Of a stretch of DNA of 64,000 nt, positions 44,343 through 54,566 are shown in pieces (within the stretch, counting starts at the first letter, position 1; every line of letters starts with the position of its first letter). This DNA comes from Helicobacter magdeburgensis. Its GTDB lineage: Bacteria > Campylobacterota > Campylobacteria > Campylobacterales > Helicobacteraceae. The stretch covers positions 148,655 through 212,654 of the forward strand of contig NZ_JRPE02000003.1 in NCBI RefSeq assembly GCF_000765825.2. Reading direction: 5' to 3'. Position numbers and translations under genes: made by a program. The notes beneath the pieces are model-generated. The model was not told where the DNA came from. It was given only the letters and a program-made list of their open reading frames with translations, and did no database searches.

Positions 44343-46091
44343 TTAATGGTTGGGTTCATCTATGACGACTTGTTGGTAGTCTATCACCCCATTTTTGTCC
44401 CATTTCTCTGCATTTTGTTCCATAATCTTTTCTAGCTCTTTGGCTTTATAAGCCATACCTGCATTATATTTTAAGCTACTTGTATCCCATAGATTGATAT
44501 TTTGACTAAAGCTTGTCGCTCCGCTAAACATTCCTGCCATATTCTCTACCTTGCTTGTATCCCAAGATTCTATACCTGCTAGATTTTTTCTTTTACCGCC
44601 ATTTTCTTTGTAGCATTGAAACATTATAATATCCCATTGCTTAAAATTGTTACGCCGAATCTCATTTATTTTCCCTTCATAATATTGCCAATCCGTAAGA
44701 AAAACTTCCCGATGATCTTGATACCCTCCACACAACTCGCCGGGTAGCCAGTCTTTCCCCCAGCTACCCCTACCTTCAGGATCATCAAATACAGGATAGT
44801 ATTGATTTCTCAAGTGATTTGCAAATAAAAAGCTCATATCTGTAATGGCGCTGGTATCAATCTTTGCGAGATCCACGCGTTTATCATTGATAAGCTCCAC
44901 AAGCTCATCTCTATTTTGCGGAAAGTAGGGTAGTCCCTTTTTTGATTTTGGCTTTTTAGATTTGCCTACATCTGCTTGACTACATTGATAGGCAGTAGTG
45001 TAATAACAGGCATTTGCACTTTGTAGCAAACAACCATTCTGCAAAAACTCACAGACTTTTTTCTGTGAGGCTTTTTTCTGTGAATTATCATAGTAGTTGT
45101 TAATCCCCATTATCGCAAACTTAAACCAAGTCCTTGCTCCGTAAAACTCATCTGCAAACATCGCACAATATAGCCCAAATCCCTGCAAACAAGCACTTTG
45201 AAAAAGTTGTGCCGTCATCGTATCTATGCGTTGCTCAAAAATCGCCGCCAACACATCGTTATTATCTGCAATAACTTTATGCTCACTCTTTTTCAAATCC
45301 ATAAAGCTATAATACAATCTCACACAGCCCGTAGGCTCACCTAGCTCACAAGCCCTAGTATTAAGATGTGTCCGCACACTAAATTGCGGCAAACTAGAGG
45401 GCTGAAGTTTTTCAACCTCTTTGACTAAATCTTTATATGTATCATTAAATCGCTCAAAGTCCTCTTCTCTAAAAAACTTATTTAAAGCCACACAAGAAAA
45501 GCCGCTATCTATATGTGCTTTTTTAGCCATACAACGAGCCTGTAACTTGTTGAGATGTTTTATATATTCCTTATCTTCAAATACCCTTGGAGCTGAATCC
45601 TCTCTTGCCGTCTTTGCATAGATTCTTGCATATTCAATAAACTTATATTGTGTCTTAATTTTCTCAAGGCAAGCTACCTCTAAGCCCTTTTCACACGCTA
45701 AATCAAGTGCGTTTAAGCCCTTTTTGACATCATTTTTTTCTACCTCAAATCTCCCCTCATCAAGCAGATGCAAAACTTCCTTATACCATTGCTTTTGCTC
45801 TTGGCTAAAATCTTTGGCAAAGATATAATATTCTGGCTGGGAGTGCAAAAATCTTGGGATAAGAGCCTTTGTTTTTTGTAAAAGCATAGCTTCTGTGCTT
45901 TCATCTGGAAAAAAAGCATATTGTTCTTTGTGTAAGCTTCTTTGCGTAGAATCTGCTGCATTCCCTACACAGACCCATAGCATCACACAGAGCAAGATTT
46001 TTATAGCGATAGAGTAAAGATTGATACAAATTCTATCCTTAAAATATTCCTTTGCCTCAAGCATAAAGCGTTCAATTTCTCGTGTCATCAT
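44343..46091 (-). CDS. Secreted protein with Sel1-like and BspA/DUF285-like repeats, chimeric N-terminus
   Basis: A 582-residue protein. A signal-like segment (IAIKILLCVMLWVCVGNAA) begins only at residue ~28. Cys-paired Hcp/Sel1-like stretches follow (LACEKGLEVACL, CELGEPTGCVRLYYS). The last ~150 residues carry BspA-type DUF285 repeats (KIDTSAITDMSFLF, WDTSKVENMAGMFSGATSF, LWDTSSLKYNAGMAY). The first ~22 residues (REIERFMLEAKEYFKDRI) resemble the start of the downstream dehydrogenase (YRDFEGFIAEAKEIFKDRI), and both genes share an AAAGGAG site. This suggests that the 5' end of the dehydrogenase was copied in front of a secreted-protein gene. The true start may be internal. Confidence 0.75.
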   Translation of the reverse strand: MMTREIERFMLEAKEYFKDRICINLYSIAIKILLCVMLWVCVGNAADSTQRSLHKEQYAFFPDESTEAMLLQKTKALIPRFLHSQPEYYIFAKDFSQEQKQWYKEVLHLLDEGRFEVEKNDVKKGLNALDLACEKGLEVACLEKIKTQYKFIEYARIYAKTAREDSAPRVFEDKEYIKHLNKLQARCMAKKAHIDSGFSCVALNKFFREEDFERFNDTYKDLVKEVEKLQPSSLPQFSVRTHLNTRACELGEPTGCVRLYYSFMDLKKSEHKVIADNNDVLAAIFEQRIDTMTAQLFQSACLQGFGLYCAMFADEFYGARTWFKFAIMGINNYYDNSQKKASQKKVCEFLQNGCLLQSANACYYTTAYQCSQADVGKSKKPKSKKGLPYFPQNRDELVELINDKRVDLAKIDTSAITDMSFLFANHLRNQYYPVFDDPEGRGSWGKDWLPGELCGGYQDHREVFLTDWQYYEGKINEIRRNNFKQWDIIMFQCYKENGGKRKNLAGIESWDTSKVENMAGMFSGATSFSQNINLWDTSSLKYNAGMAYKAKELEKIMEQNAEKWDKNGVIDYQQVVIDEPNH

Positions 46092-46115
46092 TACGCTCCT
46101 TTCTTTTTGATGTAT

Positions 46116-46841
46116 CTAGCTACGCACATCAAGCAGACTTTCTTTAAACTCATACAGGGGCTTAAGGCTAGAATCTAGCGTGATTTTACTTAATTTAAAG
46201 CCTTTAAGAAGTGAAAGATTTTTTTCCAGCAAAGCCTTTGTGCTTTCATACATCACTTTTAGGCTTAAAGCATTTCCGCCCTTTGTTATGCTTATCTCGC
46301 CTTCAATAATGCCAAGGGAAGGCATTATCGCACTAAATCGCATCGTATTTGTCCCTATTTTTTTCATTTGTAAAATCTCATTTTTTTCAGTGATAGTAAG
46401 ACTTAACACCCCACTTTTTAGCCCAAGCAGGAGATTGCTTAAAAATAAAAACTCCTCTTTGCTTTGAGCAGTAGCTAATTTTTGACTTAAAAAGTCTTTG
46501 AATCCTTCAAATATATCCTTTTGCTCCCCTAATTCCTGCAAATCCTGCAAACTAAACTGCAATGGGGCTTTACTAAAAGATTCTAAAATGTTTGGTTGCG
46601 GAATAAGATTCCGCAAGGTGATATGCCCTAGTGAGCTTTTCCCCATTTCACCCCAATATTTCTGCCCGATAAAAAGCTCTTTGTGGCTTTTACTTTGAAT
46701 CTGCTTTGAACCTACTTGTAAGAGATAGGTATCCCCCTTTGTTTGTGCTAAGACTTTAATCAGCATAGGCAAGGCGGCATTGTAGGTCGTGGGGCTAGAA
46801 ACTTTAAGATTTTGAGCTAACTTAGCGATTTTTTGAATCAT
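46116..46841 (-). CDS. Conserved hypothetical protein downstream of coaBC
   Basis: A 241-residue protein that I do not recognise. It has no signal peptide or membrane helix, and alternates short helices and strands (GDTYLLQVGSKQIQSKS, LGIIEGEISITKGGNALSLK). The C-terminal part looks like a beta-rich domain. It starts two bases after the coaBC stop and is surely co-transcribed; I recall a hypothetical gene at this place in H. pylori. Confidence 0.75.
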   Translation of the reverse strand: MIQKIAKLAQNLKVSSPTTYNAALPMLIKVLAQTKGDTYLLQVGSKQIQSKSHKELFIGQKYWGEMGKSSLGHITLRNLIPQPNILESFSKAPLQFSLQDLQELGEQKDIFEGFKDFLSQKLATAQSKEEFLFLSNLLLGLKSGVLSLTITEKNEILQMKKIGTNTMRFSAIMPSLGIIEGEISITKGGNALSLKVMYESTKALLEKNLSLLKGFKLSKITLDSSLKPLYEFKESLLDVRS

Positions 46842-46843
46842 TG

Positions 46844-48073
46844 CTAGGCTTTTAAGTTTTTAAGGCTTTCACAGGCTTTAGCTATACTAAAGGCGACTTC
46901 AAGTTTTGAGCCACTTACACTTTGAGTAAAGTCGTGTGTGAGAATATTTATCGTGTTGCTATCCGCACCAAAGGGGTTTTGCTTAGTTATGACATTGAGA
47001 CACACCATATTGCATTGCTTAGAATCTAGCATAGTTTTCGCATAATGCGGGGCATTTGCCCTATCCATCTCGGCTTTAAAGCCTATTTTATACGCAGATT
47101 CTGGCGGAATGGAGGCTAACACATCTTGCGTTTGAAAGCATTGCAATGTGAGTGTATCGCCCACCTGCTCTTTTTTGAGTTTGCTTTTTTGTGGTTTAGG
47201 GGCATAATCAGCCAAGGCTGCTGCCATAAAGACAAAGGGTTTAGATTCTGCTTTTTTAATGAGTTTGTGAATCTCCGTGTAAAAATCAGCAACACTTTGG
47301 GCTGTAATCTGTGCAATCTGCTTTGGCAAAGCAATAGAAAAAATGCTTGAGACAAAACTCACCTTTGCCCCGAGTGTATAAAGTGCGATAGCCAAAGCAC
47401 TTGCTTGTTTGCCACTGCTATGATTTGAGATAAATCGCACCTCATCAATGCTCTCTTTTGAGCCACCGCCGCTAATAATGACATCTCTGCCCTGCCAAAA
47501 TACATTTGTATGTAGCCCACGAGCAAGTCTAAAAATAATCTCATCAATCTCCGCTAACGCCCCATCTCCCATCTCCCCACAGGCTAAAAGGCTTGAGCGA
47601 GATTCTATACATTCAAAGCCTAGATTTTTAAGTGTAGTGAGATTGGCTTGAGTTTGCGGAGATTCTAGCATAGCCGTATTCATCGCAGGGGCGATAAGCT
47701 TTTTTGCTCTTGTAGCTAGGAGTGTGGTAAGCAAGACATTATCGGCTATGCCACAAGCAATTTTAGCAATACTATTGGCACTGGCTGGTGCTATAAGGAC
47801 AATATCCGCCCACTTTGCGTAAGCAATGTGATTTGCCCCATTTGTAGCACCTGATTGAGCAATCCACGATTGATTATGTTCAGTTAGGACAAGATTCCCA
47901 CTCATTGCCTCAAAGCTTAAGGGGCTAACAAATTTACAAGCTTCTTCACTCATTACAACCTTGATGTGAGCATTATATTTTTTCAGCTGCGAGATACAAT
48001 CAAGCATTTTATACGCGGCGATTGAACCACTTATGAGAATAAGGATATTTTTATTGTGGAAAATATGTTGCAT
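46844..48073 (-). CDS. coaBC: Bifunctional phosphopantothenoylcysteine decarboxylase / phosphopantothenate-cysteine ligase
   Basis: CoaBC performs two consecutive steps of coenzyme A synthesis. The N-terminal flavoprotein (CoaC) domain shows LILISGSIAAYK, IAPASANSIAKIACGIADN and PAMNTAMLES. The C-terminal CoaB domain starts near residue 185 with VIISGGGSKESIDEVRFISN and SSGKQASALA, and includes AAALADYAP and KIGFKAEMD. Length 409 aa is normal. The start follows GGAGAG. Confidence 0.96.
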   Translation of the reverse strand: MQHIFHNKNILILISGSIAAYKMLDCISQLKKYNAHIKVVMSEEACKFVSPLSFEAMSGNLVLTEHNQSWIAQSGATNGANHIAYAKWADIVLIAPASANSIAKIACGIADNVLLTTLLATRAKKLIAPAMNTAMLESPQTQANLTTLKNLGFECIESRSSLLACGEMGDGALAEIDEIIFRLARGLHTNVFWQGRDVIISGGGSKESIDEVRFISNHSSGKQASALAIALYTLGAKVSFVSSIFSIALPKQIAQITAQSVADFYTEIHKLIKKAESKPFVFMAAALADYAPKPQKSKLKKEQVGDTLTLQCFQTQDVLASIPPESAYKIGFKAEMDRANAPHYAKTMLDSKQCNMVCLNVITKQNPFGADSNTINILTHDFTQSVSGSKLEVAFSIAKACESLKNLKA

Positions 48074-48086
48074 TCACTCTCCTTTA

Positions 48087-48107
48087 TGTGCTAGGGAATC
48101 TAGCACA
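48087..48107. terminator. Hairpin between pfr and coaBC
   Basis: TGTGCTAG (48087-48094) and CTAGCACA (48100-48107) are perfect complements around a 5-base loop, 19 bases past the pfr stop on the minus strand. It probably ends the abundant ferritin transcript; it could also lie in the coaBC leader. Confidence 0.5.
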
Positions 48108-48125
48108 GAAGAGCTTATTTTTTAG

Positions 48126-48617
48126 TTATTTTGAGAGTTCTTTAATGAATCTATCTGCAAGGTAAGGACCATCGCCATTTGAGCCAATAAGCTTAATCTT
48201 ATCCACAATGCCCCTAAAGAGTGCTTCCTCCTCGTGTTGTTCGCTCACATACCATTGCAAGAAGTTGAAAGTCGCATAGTCCTTGCTCTGTAATGTAAAA
48301 TCCACAAGCTCGTTAATGGATTGCGTGATTTTTTGTTCGTGTGCGTAAGTTTTTTCAAATACATCAAGCAACCCGCTAAAGCTAGATTCAGGAGCGGCGA
48401 CTTGAGCAATACTCACTTTAGAATCTGTCTCATTAAGATAAGTAATAAGACGCTTTGCGTGTCCGCTTTCTTCATCAGCGTGTTGGAATAGGAATAATCC
48501 CGCACCATCAAAGCTGTTTTCATAGCACCAAGAACTCATACTCAAATAGAGATTTGCCGCATACATTTCTTTTGCAATTTGCTCATTCAGCATTTTTACA
48601 ATTTCTGTCTTAATCAT
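48126..48617 (-). CDS. pfr: Non-heme ferritin Pfr
   Basis: A 163-residue ferritin that oxidises and stores iron. Ferroxidase residues are in LNEQIAKEMYAANLYLSMS, HADEESGHAKRLI and WYVSEQHEEEALF. It closely follows H. pylori Pfr (SSWCYENSFDGAGLFLF, GPYLADRFIKEL). In H. pylori pfr is repressed by apo-Fur; a comparable site is not obvious here. The start follows AAAGGAG. Confidence 0.97.
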   Translation of the reverse strand: MIKTEIVKMLNEQIAKEMYAANLYLSMSSWCYENSFDGAGLFLFQHADEESGHAKRLITYLNETDSKVSIAQVAAPESSFSGLLDVFEKTYAHEQKITQSINELVDFTLQSKDYATFNFLQWYVSEQHEEEALFRGIVDKIKLIGSNGDGPYLADRFIKELSK

Positions 48618-48651
48618 TTTGACTCCTTTAATGAGAATTTAAAAACGCGAA

Positions 48652-48657
48652 ATTGTA
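48652..48657 (-). promoter_or_regulatory. -10 element upstream of pfr
   Basis: On the minus strand TACAAT lies about 35 bases before the pfr ATG. Confidence 0.4.
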
Positions 48658-48691
48658 TTTTTTGTTTTCTAATAAATGGCTTAAAATTTTA

Positions 48692-49711
<1,020 letters not shown>

Positions 49712-51499
49712 TTATTTGACATAGCCAAGCTCTTTAAGTTTATTGGCGATTTTTACAAGCAATGGTCCGCCATTCCCCCCGCTTCCGCCGTGTTCTATAA
49801 GAATTGTTACCGCATATTGTGGATTCTCATAGGGTAAAAATGCAGTAATCCACGAATGAGAGCGATGAAAATACTCCATATCTGCTTCTCTTACGCGTCT
49901 TTGAATATCTTGTGGAATCCCAACAACTTGAGCAGTCCCTGTCTTACACGCAAGGCTTACTTTTGTCCCTTGTGTGCGAAAATATGCCGTCCCACCCGGG
50001 ACTGAACACACTTGATACATTCCCTTTCTTAGCACATCAAGCTTTGATTTTTGAAACTCACTCAAAACATCTTTAGATTCAAAGCTTGCAGGTTCATTAT
50101 TAAAATCTTTTGCAAAATGTGGCGTTACAAGTTTGCCCGAAGCAATAAGGGCTGTATATCTTGCAATCTGCATAGGGGTTGAGAGAAAATAACCCTGCCC
50201 GATGGAAGTGGTAATCGTATCACCACCATACCATTGCTCCCCATATCGGCGGAGCTTCCACTCCGGACTTGGCAGAATGCCTTTAACTTCATTTGGAATG
50301 TCAATGCCGGTGAGTTCGCCTATACCCATTTGACTAAGCACACTTGCCATATTTTCAATACCCGCTCTTTGTGAGAGTGTATAAAAATACACATCAACAG
50401 ATTCTCTAATTGCCTTTATCGCATCAGAGCTGCCGTGTCCAGAAGCCTTCCAATCGCGGAATTTACGATTGCCAAACTCAATATAGGGTGGTGTTTGAAT
50501 GACACTATGCTCAGTTATCCCAGCAAATTCTAAAAATGCCAAAACCATACCCATTTTAATAACCGAGCCGGGCGGATAGCGTCCATACACAAGCTTATTA
50601 ATCAAAGGTTTATGAATATTTTCTGTAAGCTCTTGCCAATTTTTATGGCTAATGCCATCAACAAAAAGATTAATATTATACTCCGGGTAGCTTCCAGCAG
50701 CTAGAATCTCGCCATTATGCACATTCATTACAATAACCGCTCCAGAGTGAAACTCAAAGTCCCTATCAATGCTTTCTTGCAATTTTAAATCAAGCGAGAG
50801 ACGCAAATCATTGCGTTTTAGCACATCATCTTCTTGTAAAAGCTGCACTTGTTTATACAAGGAATTGATTTGAGATTTTCTATACCCTGCTTCACCTTGC
50901 AAATATGTATTATAGGTTTTTTCAATGCCATCTTTGCCTATAACTTTGCTGTATTGTGAAAGGGGATTTTTCTGTATATCATTATCATTTGCCTTTGCCA
51001 CATAGCCAATCACATGTGAAGCCGCACTCTCATTGGGATAAAGTCGTTTGCTATTAGCGGCAATAATGATATTTGAAGAGCGTTTCAAATACGCATAGAT
51101 ATTAAGCATTTGTGCGTAAGGCACAAAGCCTACTAGCTCCACAGGGGCGTGATTATAAGCGTGGTTGTTTTTGTTATATGTATCTATAAGCTCATCTTTA
51201 TCTAAATGTGGAAGAAAAGAGACAATTTTATCTACTTCAGATTCTATAACTTGCTTATTGCGAATCTTAGGAATAAGCGAGATGGAAAAGCCTATCTCAT
51301 TGATGGCTAAAGGCTCATTATTCCTATCAAGGATAAGCCCTCGCATAGGTAGTAACACTTCTGTGCGAATGGCATTTTTCTCGGCAAATTTTTCATAATA
51401 CTCGTGATTGATGACATTAATCACAAATAAACGCATACAAATAATAAGCCACACAATAACAAAAAAGATGATAAGAAATTTATAACGCAAATTCATCAT
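49712..51499 (-). CDS. mrdA: Penicillin-binding protein 2
   Basis: PBP2 is the transpeptidase of the cell elongation complex. One N-terminal membrane helix is followed by a dimerisation domain and the transpeptidase domain with the catalytic Ser in PPGSVIKMG (SxxK), SVDVYFY (SxN-like position) and CKTGTAQV (KTG). Length 595 aa fits Helicobacter PBP2. It overlaps the upstream membrane protein gene by 4 bases and is the last gene of the envelope operon. Confidence 0.96.
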   Translation of the reverse strand: MMNLRYKFLIIFFVIVWLIICMRLFVINVINHEYYEKFAEKNAIRTEVLLPMRGLILDRNNEPLAINEIGFSISLIPKIRNKQVIESEVDKIVSFLPHLDKDELIDTYNKNNHAYNHAPVELVGFVPYAQMLNIYAYLKRSSNIIIAANSKRLYPNESAASHVIGYVAKANDNDIQKNPLSQYSKVIGKDGIEKTYNTYLQGEAGYRKSQINSLYKQVQLLQEDDVLKRNDLRLSLDLKLQESIDRDFEFHSGAVIVMNVHNGEILAAGSYPEYNINLFVDGISHKNWQELTENIHKPLINKLVYGRYPPGSVIKMGMVLAFLEFAGITEHSVIQTPPYIEFGNRKFRDWKASGHGSSDAIKAIRESVDVYFYTLSQRAGIENMASVLSQMGIGELTGIDIPNEVKGILPSPEWKLRRYGEQWYGGDTITTSIGQGYFLSTPMQIARYTALIASGKLVTPHFAKDFNNEPASFESKDVLSEFQKSKLDVLRKGMYQVCSVPGGTAYFRTQGTKVSLACKTGTAQVVGIPQDIQRRVREADMEYFHRSHSWITAFLPYENPQYAVTILIEHGGSGGNGGPLLVKIANKLKELGYVK

Positions 51500-51966
51500 A
51501 GAAACATCACTATCACAATTTCAATCACTAAATAATACAGCACGATAAAAAAAGGTGGTGTAACATTGCTGCCTGTGGCTATATCAATCATCACAGCCAC
51601 AATATATAATCCCAAATACGCTAGGGCAACATAGCTTGCTTTGGCAAGTTTAGGAGTATTAAGGAGTGTTTGAATGCTTGGCACAACTAAAAGGGCTAAA
51701 AATAAAAACAGCCCTAAAAGCATACCTAAAGGAAGATTATTTTCAGATTCTATAAGGGCTACACCAAAAAGCAAGGCTATAAAAGAATAGAATCTATCCT
51801 CTTTATCAAACTTCATAAATAACACCAAGCACACACCAATAAGTGGGGGCAGCCATATCGTCATACTTGCTAAACTCTCATACGCATAGAGCGTGGCAAA
51901 AAGAGTAATGCCTAAGAGAGTTTGTTTATAAGAGCCACTTCGTCGCATATTGGAAAATGTTTGCAT
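51496..51966 (-). CDS. Conserved integral membrane protein upstream of mrdA
   Basis: A 156-residue protein with about five membrane helices and no other motif. Its place before mrdA is like that of MreD in other bacteria, and MreD-like proteins share its size, but no sequence signature confirms this. I recall an equivalent hypothetical gene before PBP2 in H. pylori. The frame from 51966 overlaps the acetyltransferase by 55 bases; an in-frame ATG at 51948 is an alternative. Confidence 0.8.
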   Translation of the reverse strand: MQTFSNMRRSGSYKQTLLGITLFATLYAYESLASMTIWLPPLIGVCLVLFMKFDKEDRFYSFIALLFGVALIESENNLPLGMLLGLFLFLALLVVPSIQTLLNTPKLAKASYVALAYLGLYIVAVMIDIATGSNVTPPFFIVLYYLVIEIVIVMFL

Positions 51967-52382
51967 TTAATACAATCCGCCCATATTTTGTGATTTGGTA
52001 AAAGAGATTTTTCTATTATAGCAAAACCTAGCCTTTGGAACAACTTTGCCTTATAGGTCAAAACAAGCACTTCTTTAATCCCAAGCTCTCTCCCCTCTTG
52101 CAATGCCCTTGTTACCAGCTCACTGCCTAGCCCAGAGCCACGATAAGAATCTTTCACTACTAAAGATCGCACTTCAGCCAAATCCACAGAATACACATAC
52201 AACGCACAGAATCCTGCAATCTCCCCACTGCCCTTATCTCTAGCCACGATATAAGAGCGAATGGTATTTGCCATTTCATCTTCGCTTCTATCTAGTATCA
52301 CGCCATTTTTTACTTCCACGCTGACAAGATTCCGCATTTCCTTAATATCAGCCAATGTGGGCTTTATAAACTCAAATGCCAT
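51912..52382 (-). CDS. GNAT acetyltransferase, ArgA-like (N-acetylglutamate synthase type)
   Basis: A 156-residue GNAT protein. The acetyl-CoA loop is VVKDSYRGSGLGSELV. The C-terminal KIWADCIKCKHFPICDEVAL closely follows the Cys-containing end seen in short ArgA-type acetyltransferases of arginine synthesis. It would make N-acetylglutamate from glutamate and acetyl-CoA. It is embedded in an envelope operon, overlapping engB by 11 bases, an unexpected home for an arginine gene. Confidence 0.75.
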   Translation of the reverse strand: MAFEFIKPTLADIKEMRNLVSVEVKNGVILDRSEDEMANTIRSYIVARDKGSGEIAGFCALYVYSVDLAEVRSLVVKDSYRGSGLGSELVTRALQEGRELGIKEVLVLTYKAKLFQRLGFAIIEKSLLPNHKIWADCIKCKHFPICDEVALINKLS

Positions 52383-53079
52383 TTTCTATCCCCAAAGTAA
52401 AATCTAAGATTTTTTCACGCAACGCAGGAATTGAAGTGATTTTGTGATTTTTGGCAGTGATACTACACAAATAGCTTTGCGTTTGTGAATCTAGTATATT
52501 TTGTTGAGTAAGCTTATGCTGTAAAGAGCTAAGGGCGTTTTGCTTGAGCTTATCGGCTTTTGTGTAGATTCTCAAAATCCTTTGATCGCCCTTGCAAATC
52601 TCTTGCAAAAACGCCTCCACACTTTTATCAATCTCTAAATCCGTATGACGAGAATCCACTAAATGTAAAAACAGCTTAATGCTTTGGCGTGAAAGCAAAA
52701 ATGAAAGCAGATTCTTCTCCCATTCTTTTTTGATACTCTTACTCACTTTTGCATAGCCAAATCCGGGCAAATCCACAAAACAAAGCGGTATTTTTTGATT
52801 CTCCTTAAGCCATAATGATGAGAAAAAATTAATGAGCTGTGTTTTTCCGGGTGTTGCAGAGCTTTTGGCTAATGGAGCGTTAAGCAAGGCATTAATAAGT
52901 GAGCTTTTGCCGACATTACTGCGTCCTAAAAAGACTATTTCGGTAATGCTAGGAGCAGGGGCATTTTTGGGATTTGTTGCACTTGTGATAAAGGCAGATT
53001 CTAAAATCTTTACTCCATTTTGCGTAAGATTTTTTGGTGAATCTTGCCCTCTTGTCTCTTTTAGATTCTGTGTCATCAT
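52372..53079 (-). CDS. engB: Ribosome biogenesis GTP-binding protein EngB (YihA/YsxC)
   Basis: A 235-residue GTPase needed for large-subunit assembly. G1 is FLGRSNVGKSSLINAL, G2/G3 are TPGKTQ and DLPGFGYAKV, and G4 is TKADK. It has an N-terminal extension relative to the 200-aa norm. Overlaps: 4 bases with lptA upstream and 11 bases with the acetyltransferase downstream. Confidence 0.95.
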   Translation of the reverse strand: MMTQNLKETRGQDSPKNLTQNGVKILESAFITSATNPKNAPAPSITEIVFLGRSNVGKSSLINALLNAPLAKSSATPGKTQLINFFSSLWLKENQKIPLCFVDLPGFGYAKVSKSIKKEWEKNLLSFLLSRQSIKLFLHLVDSRHTDLEIDKSVEAFLQEICKGDQRILRIYTKADKLKQNALSSLQHKLTQQNILDSQTQSYLCSITAKNHKITSIPALREKILDFTLGIENGI

Positions 53080-53558
53080 TCTTGCTTTTTATCTTCAATG
53101 ATGAAGGTAATCACACCGGGCTTTTGATTTGAACCTTTGATTGAGGCTTCTTGTGTTTGTGGATTTAGCACAATCACATTGCCCTTTATGGTATTTTGCT
53201 TCCCTATCTCTTCAATCATCGCTTCATCAATGAGCTGATATTCATCTTTAGCTACATCATAAATTGCCTTTTTTGCCTTACCTTTCATCTCTTTATCGGG
53301 CATTTTAGTGTGGAATCTCACATTGCCTATGGCGGTGTATTTTTGTGGGCGGTTTTTTTTATCTGTCTCTATGATGACTTTATCCGCCCATAGCGTATCC
53401 CCGCCCTTTGTTACGACAACTTCACCTTGAAGCTCTGTAATGCCCTTTTTCATATCACTTTGGAAGTTTTTTGCACTCACTTGCAAAATTTCTTCTTTTC
53501 CCCACGCAAAAGCACATAAAAGCAGTATAGGCATAAGTTTTAGCAAGGTATGTGTCAT
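53076..53558 (-). CDS. lptA: LPS export periplasmic bridge protein LptA
   Basis: A 160-residue periplasmic OstA-fold protein with a signal peptide (LLKLMPILLLCAFAWG). The beta-jellyroll pattern is seen in LQVSAKNFQSDMKKGI, LQGEVVVTKGGDTLWADKV and AIGNVRFHTK. LptA forms the LPS bridge to the outer membrane with LptC. It overlaps lptC and engB by 4 bases each. Confidence 0.9.
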   Translation of the reverse strand: MTHTLLKLMPILLLCAFAWGKEEILQVSAKNFQSDMKKGITELQGEVVVTKGGDTLWADKVIIETDKKNRPQKYTAIGNVRFHTKMPDKEMKGKAKKAIYDVAKDEYQLIDEAMIEEIGKQNTIKGNVIVLNPQTQEASIKGSNQKPGVITFIIEDKKQE

Positions 53559-54106
53559 AATTTTTCCCCTAGCAGAATATCTGCCTTAAATGTATCTGCC
53601 TTCACTTCACCCAACACAGAATCATAAAAAATATTCTGCCCTGTGGCTTGTGTGGTGTTATTCCGCAGGATAAACTCCTCTTTGCCTTGAAAAATGCGTT
53701 TATTGTAATCATACGCACCCCATTTGCTCCAAAAGCTTAGTCCATCTAGCCGCAGATAATCTGCCCCTTGAGAAAAAGTGTAGATTCTATTTTTGCTTAG
53801 CACATAAGGAGCGTAGAGATATTCATTAAGCTTATTATTCACTTGATGGATAAAAAGCTCATATAACTCCTCTCTATTTTCAAATCGCATTGCTAAAGTC
53901 CCTTCCGATATGGCTTGGCAATATTGTGGTGTCAGCATATAGAGTGTGAAATTTGTCATCTCTATATTTGGCACTTCCTTACCAATAGCTTTGTGTAAGT
54001 CATTATCCTGCGTGAAAAACACCATACTGCTTAAGCTAAAGCATAAAAGCGCGAAAAAAAAGCCATAGATTCTATAAGAAATATTTTTCAAGCTTTTTGT
54101 CTCCAT
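53555..54106 (-). CDS. lptC: LPS export protein LptC
   Basis: A 183-residue protein with one N-terminal membrane helix (ISYRIYGFFFALLCFSLSSM) and a periplasmic beta-rich domain. LptC sequences are poorly conserved; the call rests on architecture, size and place between kdsC and lptA. Its start lies 35 bases inside kdsC, and it overlaps lptA by 4 bases. Confidence 0.85.
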   Translation of the reverse strand: METKSLKNISYRIYGFFFALLCFSLSSMVFFTQDNDLHKAIGKEVPNIEMTNFTLYMLTPQYCQAISEGTLAMRFENREELYELFIHQVNNKLNEYLYAPYVLSKNRIYTFSQGADYLRLDGLSFWSKWGAYDYNKRIFQGKEEFILRNNTTQATGQNIFYDSVLGEVKADTFKADILLGEKL

Positions 54107-54566
54107 TAAGTTTTAGCACATCTTCTATCATCTCACGCACCGCCCCATTGCCACCATTAGATTTTAAAACTTTGTAGGCATATTTTTTTAACGCCTTAGC
54201 CCCATTTTTTGGCATATAGGCTTTTTGGCAGATTCTAAACATACTTAAATCATTGAGATCATCACCTATACACGCCACTTCACTCGCTTTGAGATTTAGC
54301 TTTGTTATAAGATCTGTAAGCACTTCCCCCTTATTTTCTATCCCCATAAAAATATGCTCAATGCCTAGCTCCTCTGTGCGTTTTCTCACCATTTGAGATT
54401 CTCTTCCCGTGATAATGGCACTTTGATAGTTTAAGCGTCTATTCCATACATTAATGGCTAATCCATCGCGTATATCAAAGCTTTTTATCTCCTCACCCGA
54501 TTGAGAGTAATACACCTTACCATCGCTTAATGTTCCATCTACATCAAATACAAGTAGCTTTATCAT
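54072..54566 (-). CDS. kdsC: 3-deoxy-D-manno-octulosonate 8-phosphate phosphatase KdsC
   Basis: A 164-residue HAD-family phosphatase making Kdo for LPS core. Motif I is VFDVDGTLSDGKVYY, motif II is AIITGRES, and motif IV is CIGDDLNDLSMF. No cap domain, as expected for the tetrameric KdsC. It overlaps hisB by 4 bases and lptC by 35. Confidence 0.95.
   Translation of the reverse strand: MIKLLVFDVDGTLSDGKVYYSQSGEEIKSFDIRDGLAINVWNRRLNYQSAIITGRESQMVRKRTEELGIEHIFMGIENKGEVLTDLITKLNLKASEVACIGDDLNDLSMFRICQKAYMPKNGAKALKKYAYKVLKSNGGNGAVREMIEDVLKLNGDKKLEKYFL

Noticed and set aside
47116..47651. Several 60-80 codon frames overlapping coaBC
   Set aside because: All lie within the conserved CoaBC domain in other frames and lack start signals.
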